Assembly: GCA_000697455.1 (NCBI GenBank) | Contig: JNET01031706.1 | Span: forward strand, 1 to 25,548 | Direction of reading: 5' to 3' | Source: Basidiobolus heterosporus B8920 | Lineage: Eukaryota > Basidiobolomycota > Basidiobolomycetes > Basidiobolales > Basidiobolaceae | DNA length: 25,548 bases | In this document: positions 1 through 10,165 of the stretch, piece by piece | Numbering within the stretch: the stretch's first letter is position 1 | Layout: every line of letters begins with the position of its first letter | Translations under genes and position numbers: made by a program | The notes under the pieces: generated by a model | What the model saw: the letters and a program-made list of their open reading frames with translations, nothing else | Database searches by the model: none | What the model was told of the DNA's origin: nothing

Positions 1-268
1 GTTAAGTGAATTGATGCAAAGCCTGAGCAATGTGAGCTCGCTCCCTGCTGATTTTGAAGGCAAAGCTAAGATTCGAGATTGGTTTGTTTCTTATGATTCC
101 TCTTATCTGATGGGATTCCACCATCTAATTACTATCCTGCATAGGTTAATCACCCTAAATAAGATGAAGGCTAGTGATGAGATTAACGAAGAACAAGTCA
201 GGCAGCTGCTCTTCGACCTTGAAAATGCCCATAGTGCCTTCTATCGATCCCTGTCTGATAAAACATAA
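1..268 (+). CDS. VPS28: VPS28, ESCRT-I subunit (C-terminal end only)
   Basis: This is the 3' end of a VPS28 gene; the rest lies left of the window. VPS28 is a subunit of ESCRT-I, which sorts ubiquitinated membrane proteins into multivesicular endosomes; its C-terminal four-helix domain binds ESCRT-II or ESCRT-III partners. Reading from base 2, the protein has LSELMQSLSNVSSLP, DFEGKAKIRDW, then LITLNKMKASDEINEEQ and RQLLFDLENAH, which matches the end of the VPS28 C-terminal domain closely. The two blocks join only if a 63-nt intron (82-144) is removed; the junction makes the Trp codon of DW-LITLN. The stop is TAA at 266-268, followed directly by a second TAA, and an AATAAA (267-272) overlaps the stop. 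The next gene begins 92-161 bp downstream on the same strand. Confidence 0.93.
   Translation, partial: LSELMQSLSNVSSLPADFEGKAKIRDWFVSYDSSYLMGFHHLITILHRLITLNKMKASDEINEEQVRQLLFDLENAHSAFYRSLSDKT
82..144 (+). other. VPS28 intron, 63 nt, in frame and without stops
   Basis: The donor is GTTTGT, a branch-like CTAAT lies near 124, and the acceptor is CATAG. The length is a multiple of three and contains no in-frame stop, so an unspliced transcript would encode 21 extra residues between IRDW and LITLN. VPS28 proteins have no insert at this point, which supports splicing. Confidence 0.85.
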
Positions 269-429
269 TAAATTCCTGATATTCCGCAGTCCATTTTATC
301 GAATTTTTATTCGTCAAAATATATAGATTCTCGTGGATCATCTAGCGCTTGGAAATATAAATGATAAATGTTCCAACGGTACATATCAAGACTCACTTTG
401 GATCATCGTTTCTTACAAGAATTTACGTC

Positions 430-3400
430 ATGTCTTCAAGTGAATTACCAAGTCACCAAGCCAAACGACCACCTCCTTTGGTCGACACCTCTAATTTCCT
501 CTCTTTTTTTACCTTTCAGTTCATTCAGCCTTTGATTCTTTTTGGACGAAAGAATGAAATCTCCGAGGATCACTTACATGATCTGTGCAAACGTGAAGAG
601 GTAGGACAATTAACGGAGCGTTTGTCTTGTGAATGGGGTGCTGAAGCCGCCAAGGAGCAACCGAAATTCTGGAAAGTCTTGTTGAAAGTATTTGGTCCGT
701 TTTACAGTCTTACTCTTTTAACTGGAGGTATCGAAGCCGCTGCTCAAATTGGTGAAGCCGTACTCCTCGGGTAAGTTTCAAATCTAATTTCAAGTAACCC
801 CAATTTTTACAATCAAGAAGAACTGATGCCAATCAATTTTTAGTTGAAGTTATGTTGAACCAACTTTATACGAACCTGGTTACCTTCCGCTCAACCTAGT
901 GAGATCGTATAGCTGCTATTGGTGGCTGCACTCTAAGTCTCTTTCAAGATGTTTAATCAGTAGTCATCATCCCCGTGCTCAGTAGCCTAGCCTAGGTCAA
1001 TGATCAAGTTGAAGAGGAGAGCCCATCCATTGATTGCGCATGTCAGGGAAACTTGTGTTTGAAGAACTATTCTAATTCTTCACCGTCACGAATTTAGGTA
1101 TATCATTCGATTCTTCCAAAACCCGGATACTACGATGCGAGACGGATACCTTTACGCCTTTGCGCTTTCTATGTGCACTTTTGTACACGCCGTTATTCAC
1201 CACCACTATTTCTTTCCCGCCCTCCGGACTGGGCTTCACATGAGAATGGGCTTGATTGCTTTGATGTATCGGAAGTGTTTGTCACTATCCGTCTCATCTT
1301 CAATCTCCACTGGTGCTATCATTAATTTGATATCCAACGATGTTCAACCATTTGAAAATGCTGCCACTTTTGCTACGTGGATATTTGTTGGTCCTATTCA
1401 GGTTATTGCTGTCATCGTTCTCCTTTACTTAGAAATTGGTGTGTCAGCATTCGCCGGCTTATGTGCTTTTGTCGTTCTCTTGCCGTTACAAACATATTTT
1501 GCTAAACGATTCACTGATCTGCGCAAGGAGACTGTTCGGCATCGTGATGATCGTATCAGATCTCTCTCTGATGTTCTTTCCGGCATCAGTTTGGTTAAAT
1601 TGTCTGCTTGGGAAGATCCTCTTGCCAAGCGGATTAACGAGCTGCGAGAGAATGAACTGAAGTATATCGGCAAAGCCAACAATATGCGAGCGTTCAACAT
1701 GGCAAGTTATTTTTTCTTTCAAAGCGTAGTTTCCCTCTTTACGTTCGTGACGTATTGGTCCCTTGGGAATCCACTAAGACCTGACAAAGTTTTCGTTTCG
1801 CTTACATTGTTCAATGTTATTCGTTTGACTATGACCAACTATTTCCCTCAAGCACTTTCCACAATTGCAGAGGTGCGTGTCTCTGCTAAAAGAATTAGTG
1901 AGTTCCTACTACTTCCCGAGCTCAAGCCACTTAAACCTATTTCCGAGGCTGTTAAGAAAGTGTGTGAGGTCACTCGTACCACTTCTTTTGAAGAAGTAGA
2001 CGATAAGAATACAGACAAACCCCGAGAGAAATTCACTGCCAATGTAGGAACAGTTCAGCCCATGATTCCAATTTCTGATTTAGTCCTAGAAATGCGTGAT
2101 GCAGCATTTTGTTGGTCTTTAACCACTAACGCTCATGCCCAGAACACTGATATCACGTTCAATTCAATACTTGACGAAGATCCCAAGAGCGCGGAGAGCT
2201 CTGTTGTTCGAAATTTGTCGCTTAAATTATCTCGTGGTGAACTTCTCGCTGTTGTTGGACCTGTCGGTTCAGGAAAAACCTCACTTTGCATGGCTGTTCT
2301 TAAAGAGCTGCACTTAAGTCGTGGTGTTATGCGTTTAGGAACGAAAGCTAATGGTCAACCCATCAATATTTCATATGCCGCACAATCACCCTGGTTATTT
2401 GCAGGCACCATTCGCGAAAACATTCTCTTTGGTGCACCACTGGACTCCACTCGATTTTGGAAAGTAATCAAGGCTTGTCAACTTGAACGTGATTTCACAC
2501 TCTTAAGTGACGGAGCACACACGTTGATTGGTGAAAGAGGAACCACCCTTTCTGGAGGTCAAAGAGCTCGTGTTGCTCTTGCTCGAGCCGTTTACCAGAA
2601 GGCTGACTTGTACATTCTTGATGATCCGTTATCGGCGGTTGATCCTCATGTTGGATACAAAATGTTCCATGAGTGTATTCGTACCTTTTTAAAAACCAAG
2701 ACTGTAATCTTGGCTACTCATCAACTCCAGTTTGTCAAGGATTGCGATTCAGTTGTCGTCCTGGAATCCGGAATTCCCACTTATTGTGGCTCATCAAGTG
2801 ATGTTCCTTTAGCTCTCAACACAGAGGAGAAATTGACTGATTCTCATCAACTCTTACGCAAATCCTTCATCAATGTCTTACGAGAATATTATCAACCTAG
2901 AAAGATCGAGGCTAATTTGACAGACAACGAGGACGTTAATGAGGTTGAGGTTTCGTCTGATAAAATCAACTCCATCGAAGAAGATAAAGCCGCAACAAAG
3001 CCTGTGGCTGAAGAGTATGACCCTAAAGCCAATCAACTAGTTGTTGAGGACCGTAATATGGGAGGGGCTAGTCTTAGTACCTATATTGAGTTTTTCAAAT
3101 TTGGATCCTCAAATATTTACCTTATCCTAGTCTTTGCCTCACTAGTTGTCGGTCAAGGATTCGCAGTAGCGGCCGATTTCTTCCTTTCAGAATGGACAGG
3201 ATATGGTGCAGAACAGCAAAAAGAAGAGAAGAACGTTGGAATCTTTGCGGCTTTAGCTATTCTCACCGTTATCTTTGCTAGTATACGTGCTTTATTGTTC
3301 TTTAAGGCACTTCATAAATCCTCTTCGAAGATTTTCGGAGTCATGCTCGATGCTGTATTGAATACGAATATTAATTTCTTCCAAACTCAACCTCAGGGCC

Positions 3401-4845
3401 GTATCCTCAATCGATTTTCCAAGGATCAAGCTAATTGTGATGAACTTCTACCATGGAATTTCTTTGATGCTGTCCAGTCTTTCTTCATGTTATCGGGGTC
3501 TATTGTAGTGGTATGCATCGTCAATCCTTGGATTATCATAGCTTTACCTTTTCTTGGAGGAATTTTTTATATCTTGAGAAGACTTTACATGCTCACATCT
3601 CGTCAAGTTAAACAAATCGAATCGACGACTAGGTCACCAGTTTATTCGCTTCTCTCAGAGACTCTTGATGGTTTGGCTACAATTCGAGCATTTTCGGCTC
3701 AAGATAGATTTATGGATATGTTTATTGCGGCGGAAAATGAGAATTGTAGAGCCTTTTTCATGTATCTTTGTTCAGCCAGATGGCTTGGATTCCGATTAGA
3801 TGTATTGGCGGCCATTTTCCTTACTATTACTGCGTTTCCCTCCGTTGCCTTACGACAAACACAAACTGCTGGTCTCGTCGGTCTATCCCTCAGTTACGTA
3901 CTGCAACTCATGGGTCAGCTCCAATGGGCCGTTCGTCAATCCATCGAAGTGGAGATTACCTTTGTCTCGGTTGAACGTATGCTTTCCTACACCAAACTAG
4001 TTCCTGAAGGACCTCGTGTCACGGACATCCGACCTCCCAAGCATTGGCCTAAGAACGCTGAAGTTGAGTTGAAAGATATGTCACTCACATATCCCGGATC
4101 TGAGAGAGCTGTGTTACGTGACATCAATCTAGTCGTGAAACGTCACGAAAAAATTGGAGTAGTCGGACGTACCGGTGCTGGAAAGTCCTCTCTATTAACA
4201 GCACTTTTTCGGCTGATAGAAGCCTCACCAGCTGGTAGTATAATCATAGATGGTATACCTATATCAGATCTTGGACTACATGATTTAAGAAAAGCCATCT
4301 CAATTATTCCCCAAGAACCTTTTTTGTTTAAGGGTACACTTCGATTTAATTTGGATCCATTTGATGAACATGATGATGCTTCCATTTGGAATGCCTTGGA
4401 GATAGCTGAACTTAAAGAGACTGTAGGAAAACTTCCACATGGTCTGGATACTTGCGTCACGGAAAATGGCAAGAATTTCTCGATTGGTCAGAGACAACTG
4501 TTATCGCTTACCAGGGCTATTCTTCGAAATACTAGACTATTGGTGATGGACGAAGCTACTGCTAATGTTGATATGCAATCAGATCGATTCATTCAACGCT
4601 CCATCCATACTTGCTTTAAGAACTCTACCGTACTTACCATTGCCCATCGATTAAACACTGTCATTGGAGATTACGACAGAATTCTGGTCTTGGAACAAGG
4701 TGAGGTAATGGAGTTCGGTGAACCATGGGATTTATTGCAAAATGAGCATGGTTGGCTTTCTGGGATGGTACGTAGCACCGGTCCAGAAAGTGAACTGGAA
4801 TTACGAAGAATTGCCAAAGAACAATGGGAGCGTGTACACCACTAA
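430..4845 (+). CDS. ABCC/MRP-type ABC transporter (full transporter)
   Basis: This gene encodes an ATP-driven membrane exporter of the ABCC family, two exons joined across intron 771-1097 (junction ...VLLG-YIIRFFQ), 1362 residues. The order is TMD1-NBD1-TMD2-NBD2. NBD1 has Walker A GPVGSGKTS (about residue 500), signature LSGGQRARVALARA (597) and Walker B LYILDDPLSAVD (617). NBD2 has GRTGAGKSS (1136), FSIGQRQLLSLTRA (1240) and LLVMDEATANVD (1261). NBD1 carries Asp where the catalytic Glu is expected and NBD2 keeps Glu, the usual ABCC asymmetry. The N-terminal TSNFLSFFTFQFIQPL box begins near residue 20, so there is no extra TMD0; this is a short, ABCC4-like MRP. An in-frame ATG at 361 would add 23 unconserved residues; I prefer 430. 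Substrates (conjugates, drugs, lipids) cannot be read from sequence. Confidence 0.95.
771..1097 (+). other. Oversized intron (327 nt) of the ABC transporter gene, with a hairpin
   Basis: The donor is GTAAGT, a branch-like TTCTAAT lies near 1071, and the acceptor is AATTTAG. Other introns in the window are 50-84 nt, so this one is four to six times longer. It holds an inverted repeat with 7-bp arms, TATACGA (867-873) and TCGTATA (905-911), enclosing a second short stem, GGTT (878-881) with AACC (893-896). It could host a small RNA, but I find no convincing C/D or H/ACA boxes. Confidence 0.8.
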
Positions 4846-4949
4846 CTAACTCATCTCGGTTTATTTTGATTCTAACCAGTCAATAATAAATAAATACATG
4901 AATTCATATACACATCCACATGTGTATATTGGGTTGGATCGTACAAACA
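4846..4949. terminator. Convergent 3' ends: A-rich signals and a perfect 10-bp hairpin
   Basis: This 104-bp gap separates the stop codons of the ABC transporter (+) and the tricalbin (-). It contains AATAATAAATAAA (4881-4893), a usable poly(A) signal for the transporter, then a perfect inverted repeat with arms ATATACACAT (4906-4915) and ATGTGTATAT (4920-4929) around a four-base loop. A short palindrome, ATGAATTCAT (4898-4907), overlaps its left side. A shared 3'-end processing or pausing element is a reasonable inference. Confidence 0.5.
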
Positions 4950-7900
4950 TCATTCTTTCTCTACATTCAGTTTTTTCTCCTCATTTGAATGATCCTGTAT
5001 GATTTTCAACACCTTTTCCTCAATCTTGTCTTTACCCCATTGAAGTTTACGTACTACCTTGGATTTGGATATATTCTGAGATCTTCCCTTTTTCGATAAT
5101 TTTCCTTCCAACTTGTCCCTGTAATACTGGATTTTACTACCGGTTTCAATATCTTCTTCCGAATCTATTTCTGGCTCGGATTGACTGGTTAGCCCCTCGG
5201 CATTTGGTGTGTAGTCAAGTTGATTCACACCTAACCAGTCCGACTTAAAATCCGGTCTTTCTTCATGCGCAGAGGACATCCCAGGAACGAATCTCATCTC
5301 CATGGTCATGTAGCCCAATACTTCATCCTGATGCAGTTGCGCCTCTCCTAGTTCCATGTTCATTCCATCTTGTTCATCTCGGAATTTCTCAATAGGTGCA
5401 TCTATTGTGGTCCATTCACTATCGACCAACTGTCGCAGCCAGACCTGTGTTGCGGAAAAGATATTGGAGAATTTCAGAGTGCGCTTGTCGAATCGGACCA
5501 GAATGCCAGTTTGATATCGATGATGGATCGGGAATTTTAGTGAAAGATTCGCATAGGTGATCGTATCTTCTGTGACTGATGTTGGCTCAGAGATCTTCTC
5601 CGCGCTTACTGGTGCTAGATTTAATTGCAAGTGACAGCCAATTTTGTGCAACTTGTGGCTAGTAAATTCTTCCGTTAAGCCATGGAGTTTGATGTTCAGC
5701 ACTTCCAACGTTCCAACCTCTAAAAAATCACCCATTTAGCCCACTAGAGTCAATTCAATAAATGGCGTTCCACCGTACTTACCAAAGCCACATAATTCCC
5801 TCGGAAGAGTAAGCAACACCGGTTTGAAAAGAAAACTGATTCGAACTTTACCAAAGCCAATGCCACCCTTCAAAGGGAACCATTGAGTATGTTGTTTTCT
5901 TTGCTAAATGTTTACAAGTGAAATAGTTAGATTCTTGAAGAATAAATGATTTTCTGTAGGAAACCTACCATTGAGGACTTTCGGGTAACTGAACTCAATT
6001 TCACCAATACCATACCGAGCACTGGGTCGTGCTCCATGTTCCTCTCGTTCTTAACGGTCACACGGACTGTGGCATTATCAAAATCATTGATAAATTGCTC
6101 AGTAGACACATTCCAAAACTAGGAAAAGTTTTAGCGATGTTGTGATATGAACCTGCAAGATAATGAAACTTTACCGGTGCGGTACTATGCATTTTGGTTC
6201 GGGTTTTGAATACTTTTGTGTCATTGACAAATATATTGGCGTAAGGGTTGGGGGGTATAGTATGATCGTAAGGATGTTCTTGGTCTGTAAAAGACGGATC
6301 TGATATCTCCACATCGATAGCCTGATGAACCTGGATACATAAAATACCGGCTGATTTGCAACGTAAATATACAACCTATGAACATCTCCTTTAACCAAAC
6401 TTACGTGTGTGATCAAATTTTCCAGGTTTCGAGTTTAGAGCGGCAAAACTCTGGTCCTCTACTAAGGGCTGGACTGGATTACGCGAAACCCAGGTAGTGT
6501 CATTGGTTTGATCAATTGATGAATGATTGGGATCGGTGTTGATTGGTTCTGTCTTTAGAGTGCTAGGTAGATGTGCTACTTCATTGTAAATTTCTTGAGA
6601 GCCTGTAGTATCTCTTAAGTTCGAATCATCTGCAACCATACTACCACCCACAGGCTCAGCAGCGCTATGCAAGTTCGAATCAGCCTCTTGGTCGATAGGA
6701 GACAGGTTAGTGGAATTGTCTGACGACTCATTGTCTTCCATCAACTTCTCTCGGGGGTATTTTGGGTGGAACGACATGCGATAACGAATTTTAGGTAGAT
6801 TCATTGATACCCTTCCTCTAGATACCCCTTCTCCAATAACTTGAGCTTGCTCGTCAAAATACTCCCACCTATTATAACGCCCATTGTTAATCCAGATATT
6901 CTCTCGTACAGTAGCCTTCCACTTACCCATCACATATAAGCTGCTCCTCGAAGCGGTTGGGGTCAATCAACTCGTTGACCTTTTTCCTGATGATTCCTAC
7001 CGTTTTGTTGACCACTCCGATTTTAGATTGATCACGAACAGAAATTTGGATCTCGTTTTCATTTTCAATGTCATCCTCAGTTATTAACATTATCATGGTC
7101 TCATTCCAGACTGGATTGGCGTTATCTGACAAAACACGAGTATGCTGTACCGAGTTCCTTGGATCGTTTACCATTGACAATGTCAGGAACACCCTGTCTA
7201 AATCTGCAATTCAAATATGTCAGGAGAATTCTTCGTGAAGTATTTTTGTTCATACCTCCAAGATCAAGGTCAGCCATATTTGCCCCTTCATAAATATCCA
7301 TTTTGATTACTCCTATGGATTTGGTATCTGCATGCAGGTCACAGATCAATACCAAGAAATCCAATAGAGAGCGTAAGAAATATACAAACCGTGAATAACA
7401 TCATCACCGGTAAGGAAACTTTCAAGGTCTAGAGTTAATGCCTTTGGTTGAGTCATTTCAGCCAGAGTAGCTTTGATAGCGTCCTCAATGTAGCCTTTAA
7501 ATATTGGTACCTTCAAACGAATAGGTTTAGTATCTCAAAATAACTATAGTTAGCGGAGAGATACATACTTTCATCAAGTTAAAATGCTGGATCAACGGAC
7601 GAACTGCACATTCGATGGTAGGCATGCTTACAAATGCAAACATTCCTTCTTGTAGGAATGGCGCGTTAGACATGGTTCGGATGTCAAATTTGACCTTGAT
7701 GAAGTAATTGGATAAATATTGGATGGAAAAGATTGAGACATCTTGGACTTACTCTTCCATCACATCTGAGAAGCTCGGCTCGAACTGGGATGGTGGCGTT
7801 AATTCCTGTATGTAACTCCAAAGTAAAATGAGGAGGAGTTGCTCTATTCTCTGGCACTCCTAATATGTGGGTATCCATCGGGAATGCATGGAAACTGAAT

Positions 7901-9032
7901 GTTGCTTCTCCAAACTAGATAATTGACAGTTGGTTGGATGATCTTTGAAAGTTAAGTTGGATATTATTTACCACCATATCTTCTGACCCTTCCGAATCTG
8001 AAGGAAAGATCTTGACGCTGCAAATACAGTCAACAATTAAGAGGCATGCTAGATAAAGCCTGTTCTACGACTTACTTGGAGAGACGCGGAGCCTGAACTC
8101 CCACATCAAACTCAACAATTTTCACCCGTCTCTTTGTACCAGTCAGTCAATTAGGTATTCAGTTTTTAAAAATCAATATCAGTGTATTTACCGCGAACGT
8201 TTTTAACTGCTCAGCCATTGCGTCCTCCATCATGTCTATCAAAGAGGAGAACAAACTAGGCTCCAAACTACGCCACAATATTCCGAGCACATAATTTATC
8301 CATTCAACGGATTCACCATGCTTTTCCATAATCTAGAGGCCCTAAAAGTAAATTATACATATTCAGATTACCTACGAGTGGTAAATCACTTACTTTGACG
8401 TTTGCTCTATCACGCTCAAGCATCCATTCAACGCCTTGTCTGCTTTGTCTAATACACTGTTGATATCCCCACGAACAACTAGCAATGATAACCACAACGA
8501 TAAAAAGCACTTTGCTTCCAAAAAAGCAACCACATAAATAGCTTACTAGACTACAGCCAATGATAATTTTGGACCCGTGTTGCTCTAGGGATAAGGCCAT
8601 TTGTTTTGGGGTTGGCGTATCTAAAGGTGAAGGTCGAAATGCAGTAGTTTTATCATCTTTCAAACCATGTGCAGTCTCGACGGCCGCACGTGGTGGTATA
8701 TCATCCTCAACTGTTCTGTTAGCAGTAGGCTCTACTAGAGGCATTGTTAGTTTACCCTCGTTTGTAAAAGCCGACTTGTCGTGAGTAGTTGGGTCGTGAG
8801 GATTGTCAACAAGGGGCTCTATAAGGGAGTTATTAGTCAAGGACTCATTTTCCAATGGCTGTCCTTCCGGAAGTGGTCTGTTATCAGTGCTACAAGGAGA
8901 GAGTATGTCGGAATATACTTCGGTCCCTTCAAGGTAACTATCTTTTGTACCTGTCGAGAGATGCTCTTGAGCTTCTTCATTTGAAACCTCATCCAACATA
9001 GGTAACGGATTAGTTGTACCTATCATGTTCAA
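4950..9032 (-). CDS. Tricalbin / extended-synaptotagmin-like protein (SMP + C2 domains), 14 exons
   Basis: Tricalbins tether the ER to the plasma membrane and move lipids through their SMP domain. My model has 13 introns (8333-8393, 8132-8191, 8018-8075, 7915-7971, 7695-7752, 7511-7568, 7328-7389, 7204-7255, 6869-6926, 6351-6404, 6119-6174, 5904-5968, 5720-5782) and gives one frame of 1106 residues; yeast tricalbins are near 1180. Residues 1-154 are acidic and low in complexity. A membrane hairpin (155-190) follows, then the SMP domain (about 214-430), starting ESVEWINYVLGILWRSLEPS and ending near LTLDLESFLTGDDV. C2A spans about 433-545 but lacks the usual SDPYV calcium motif and reads DLDRVFLTLS. 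An acidic Ser/Asn-rich insert fills about 575-695. C2B (about 703-850) has NPYANIFVND and a conserved WFPLKGGIG segment. A divergent C2-like region starts at VGTLEVLNIKL (853), and the tail is basic. ATG 9032 is the first in frame. Confidence 0.92.
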
Positions 9033-9370
9033 CGATATTACTTAGCTAGGAAAATGGAAATATATCTTAGGGAACAGAGGTTGTTGTATAGGATAGATAA
9101 ACTGAAACTCAATAGAAAAATCAAAGATACTATGGGTAAGCATTATTCAGATGTGACCGGTGTTAAATATGCGTAGAACCACCTGTTGCATATTAAAAAA
9201 TCAATGAAGAGTTCTTGCTGACTGTATCTAACCAATTCTAAAACAAGATAATTTGTCGACCGAGCCAAGCTTTTGGTTGACATCATCGTGACAAGTCAAT
9301 GTATCTAACCAAATTGATTATAAATGGTCATTCATCGTCATCCTCATTTCATGCTCTTTATTAACTTGTC

Positions 9371-9396
9371 GAGAAGATAGCACGAGAAGATAGCAC
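9371..9396. repeat. Tandem 13-bp repeat, two perfect copies
   Basis: The unit GAGAAGATAGCAC occurs twice head to tail (9371-9383 and 9384-9396), and a partial third copy (GAGAA) follows. Each unit contains AGATAG, a possible GATA-factor site. Together with GATAGATAA about 280 bp away this could be a regulatory cluster, or just a small slippage duplication. Confidence 0.6.
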
Positions 9397-9927
9397 GAGA
9401 ATTCGAAGTGCGAGTCTTGGGCTAGAAATGATCCAACTGCATGTATATCAAAGCAATTGTAGGGAAACGTGAGCAACAGTAGGTTTGCTACTCAACCAAT
9501 GACATAGAATCCCAAGACACCATATATGTTGTGTCAGCGATTTCAGATTGGCTCATGAACAATGCGCCACTATAATGTAAATAGTTCCAGCAGTTGTGCC
9601 AACAGTCATGCACGGCTTGGTGAAATCTAGTAACCAATTAATCGATCCGCTCCACTAACTAACATTGATTCAATAAGAGGCCGCTCTAAGAGAATCTAAG
9701 GTTTGGGTTCCAAGTGAAATTCGATCTACATTTCCGTTCGTGAATTTTCCTATTGGAGGGGGAAATCATACTACATTTCCTATATCAGGTATCTCATTGT
9801 TGTCATCTTGACTAGATTTAGGCCGGTACATTTACAGATGAGAGTACTGAAAAGATCTCCTATAAACAAGCCAAGTTTACTGAACAACTAGTTAGGAAGG
9901 TAACTATATTCTTGCGCGTGGAGGTCA

Positions 9928-9950
9928 GGGTTAGGGCTAGGTTAAGGTTA
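9928..9950. promoter_or_regulatory. Telomere-like string GGGTTAGGG and relatives
   Basis: The sequence reads GGGTTAGGG (9928-9936) followed by CTAGGTTAAGGTTA. TTAGGG-type boxes are bound by telobox Myb proteins such as fission yeast Teb1 and Yarrowia Tay1, and a protein of that class is encoded at the right end of this window. It lies about 230 bp upstream of the chitosanase start. One site proves nothing; regulation is only suggested. Confidence 0.3.
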
Positions 9951-10096
9951 CAAATTGGGGTCGGCTGGGAAGTTAAATCCAATTAAAGCCATGTGACTAC
10001 AGTAAAATACCAACTCGATAATCTGTGTTTGTTGTTATTTTCCAGATTTTATCAAATAGACCGCCCTCTCAAGCCATCTACATTGGAAGGAATGAG

Positions 10097-10103
10097 TATA
10101 TAA
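10097..10103 (+). promoter_or_regulatory. TATA box candidate of the chitosanase gene
   Basis: TATATAA lies 62 bp before the preferred ATG at 10166. The spacing would leave a short leader, which is plausible for a fungal gene, though transcription start was not observed. Confidence 0.4.
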
Positions 10104-10165
10104 CGACTTGTAATGGCTACACAAAGAGTACCAATAGACCCCTTCCAAGAACAACAACATTAGGT

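Larger units (their letters stand above)
9033..10165. other. Non-coding divergent promoter region, about 1.1 kb
   Basis: This stretch separates the divergent starts of the tricalbin (-) and the chitosanase (+). I see no coding segment. It holds a GATAGATAA string near 9091-9099, a tandem 13-mer, a telomere-like string and a TATA box near the chitosanase (listed separately). An open frame upstream of 10166 has no ATG of its own and no recognisable content. Confidence 0.6.

Noticed and set aside
361-429. Upstream ATG at 361 as the start of the ABC transporter
   Set aside because: It is in frame but adds 23 residues without family resemblance; not excluded, only less likely than 430.
5720-5735. 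ATG at 5735 on the minus strand as start of a separate 261-residue gene
   Set aside because: It lies inside the last tricalbin intron; the acceptor TTTTTTAG ends at 5720 and the following EVGTLEVL continues the upstream C2 region in frame.
8333-8341. Earlier acceptor (ACTTTTAG) for tricalbin intron 1
   Set aside because: It would put GGC CTC TAG in frame; the next AG, eight bases on, keeps the SMP domain open.
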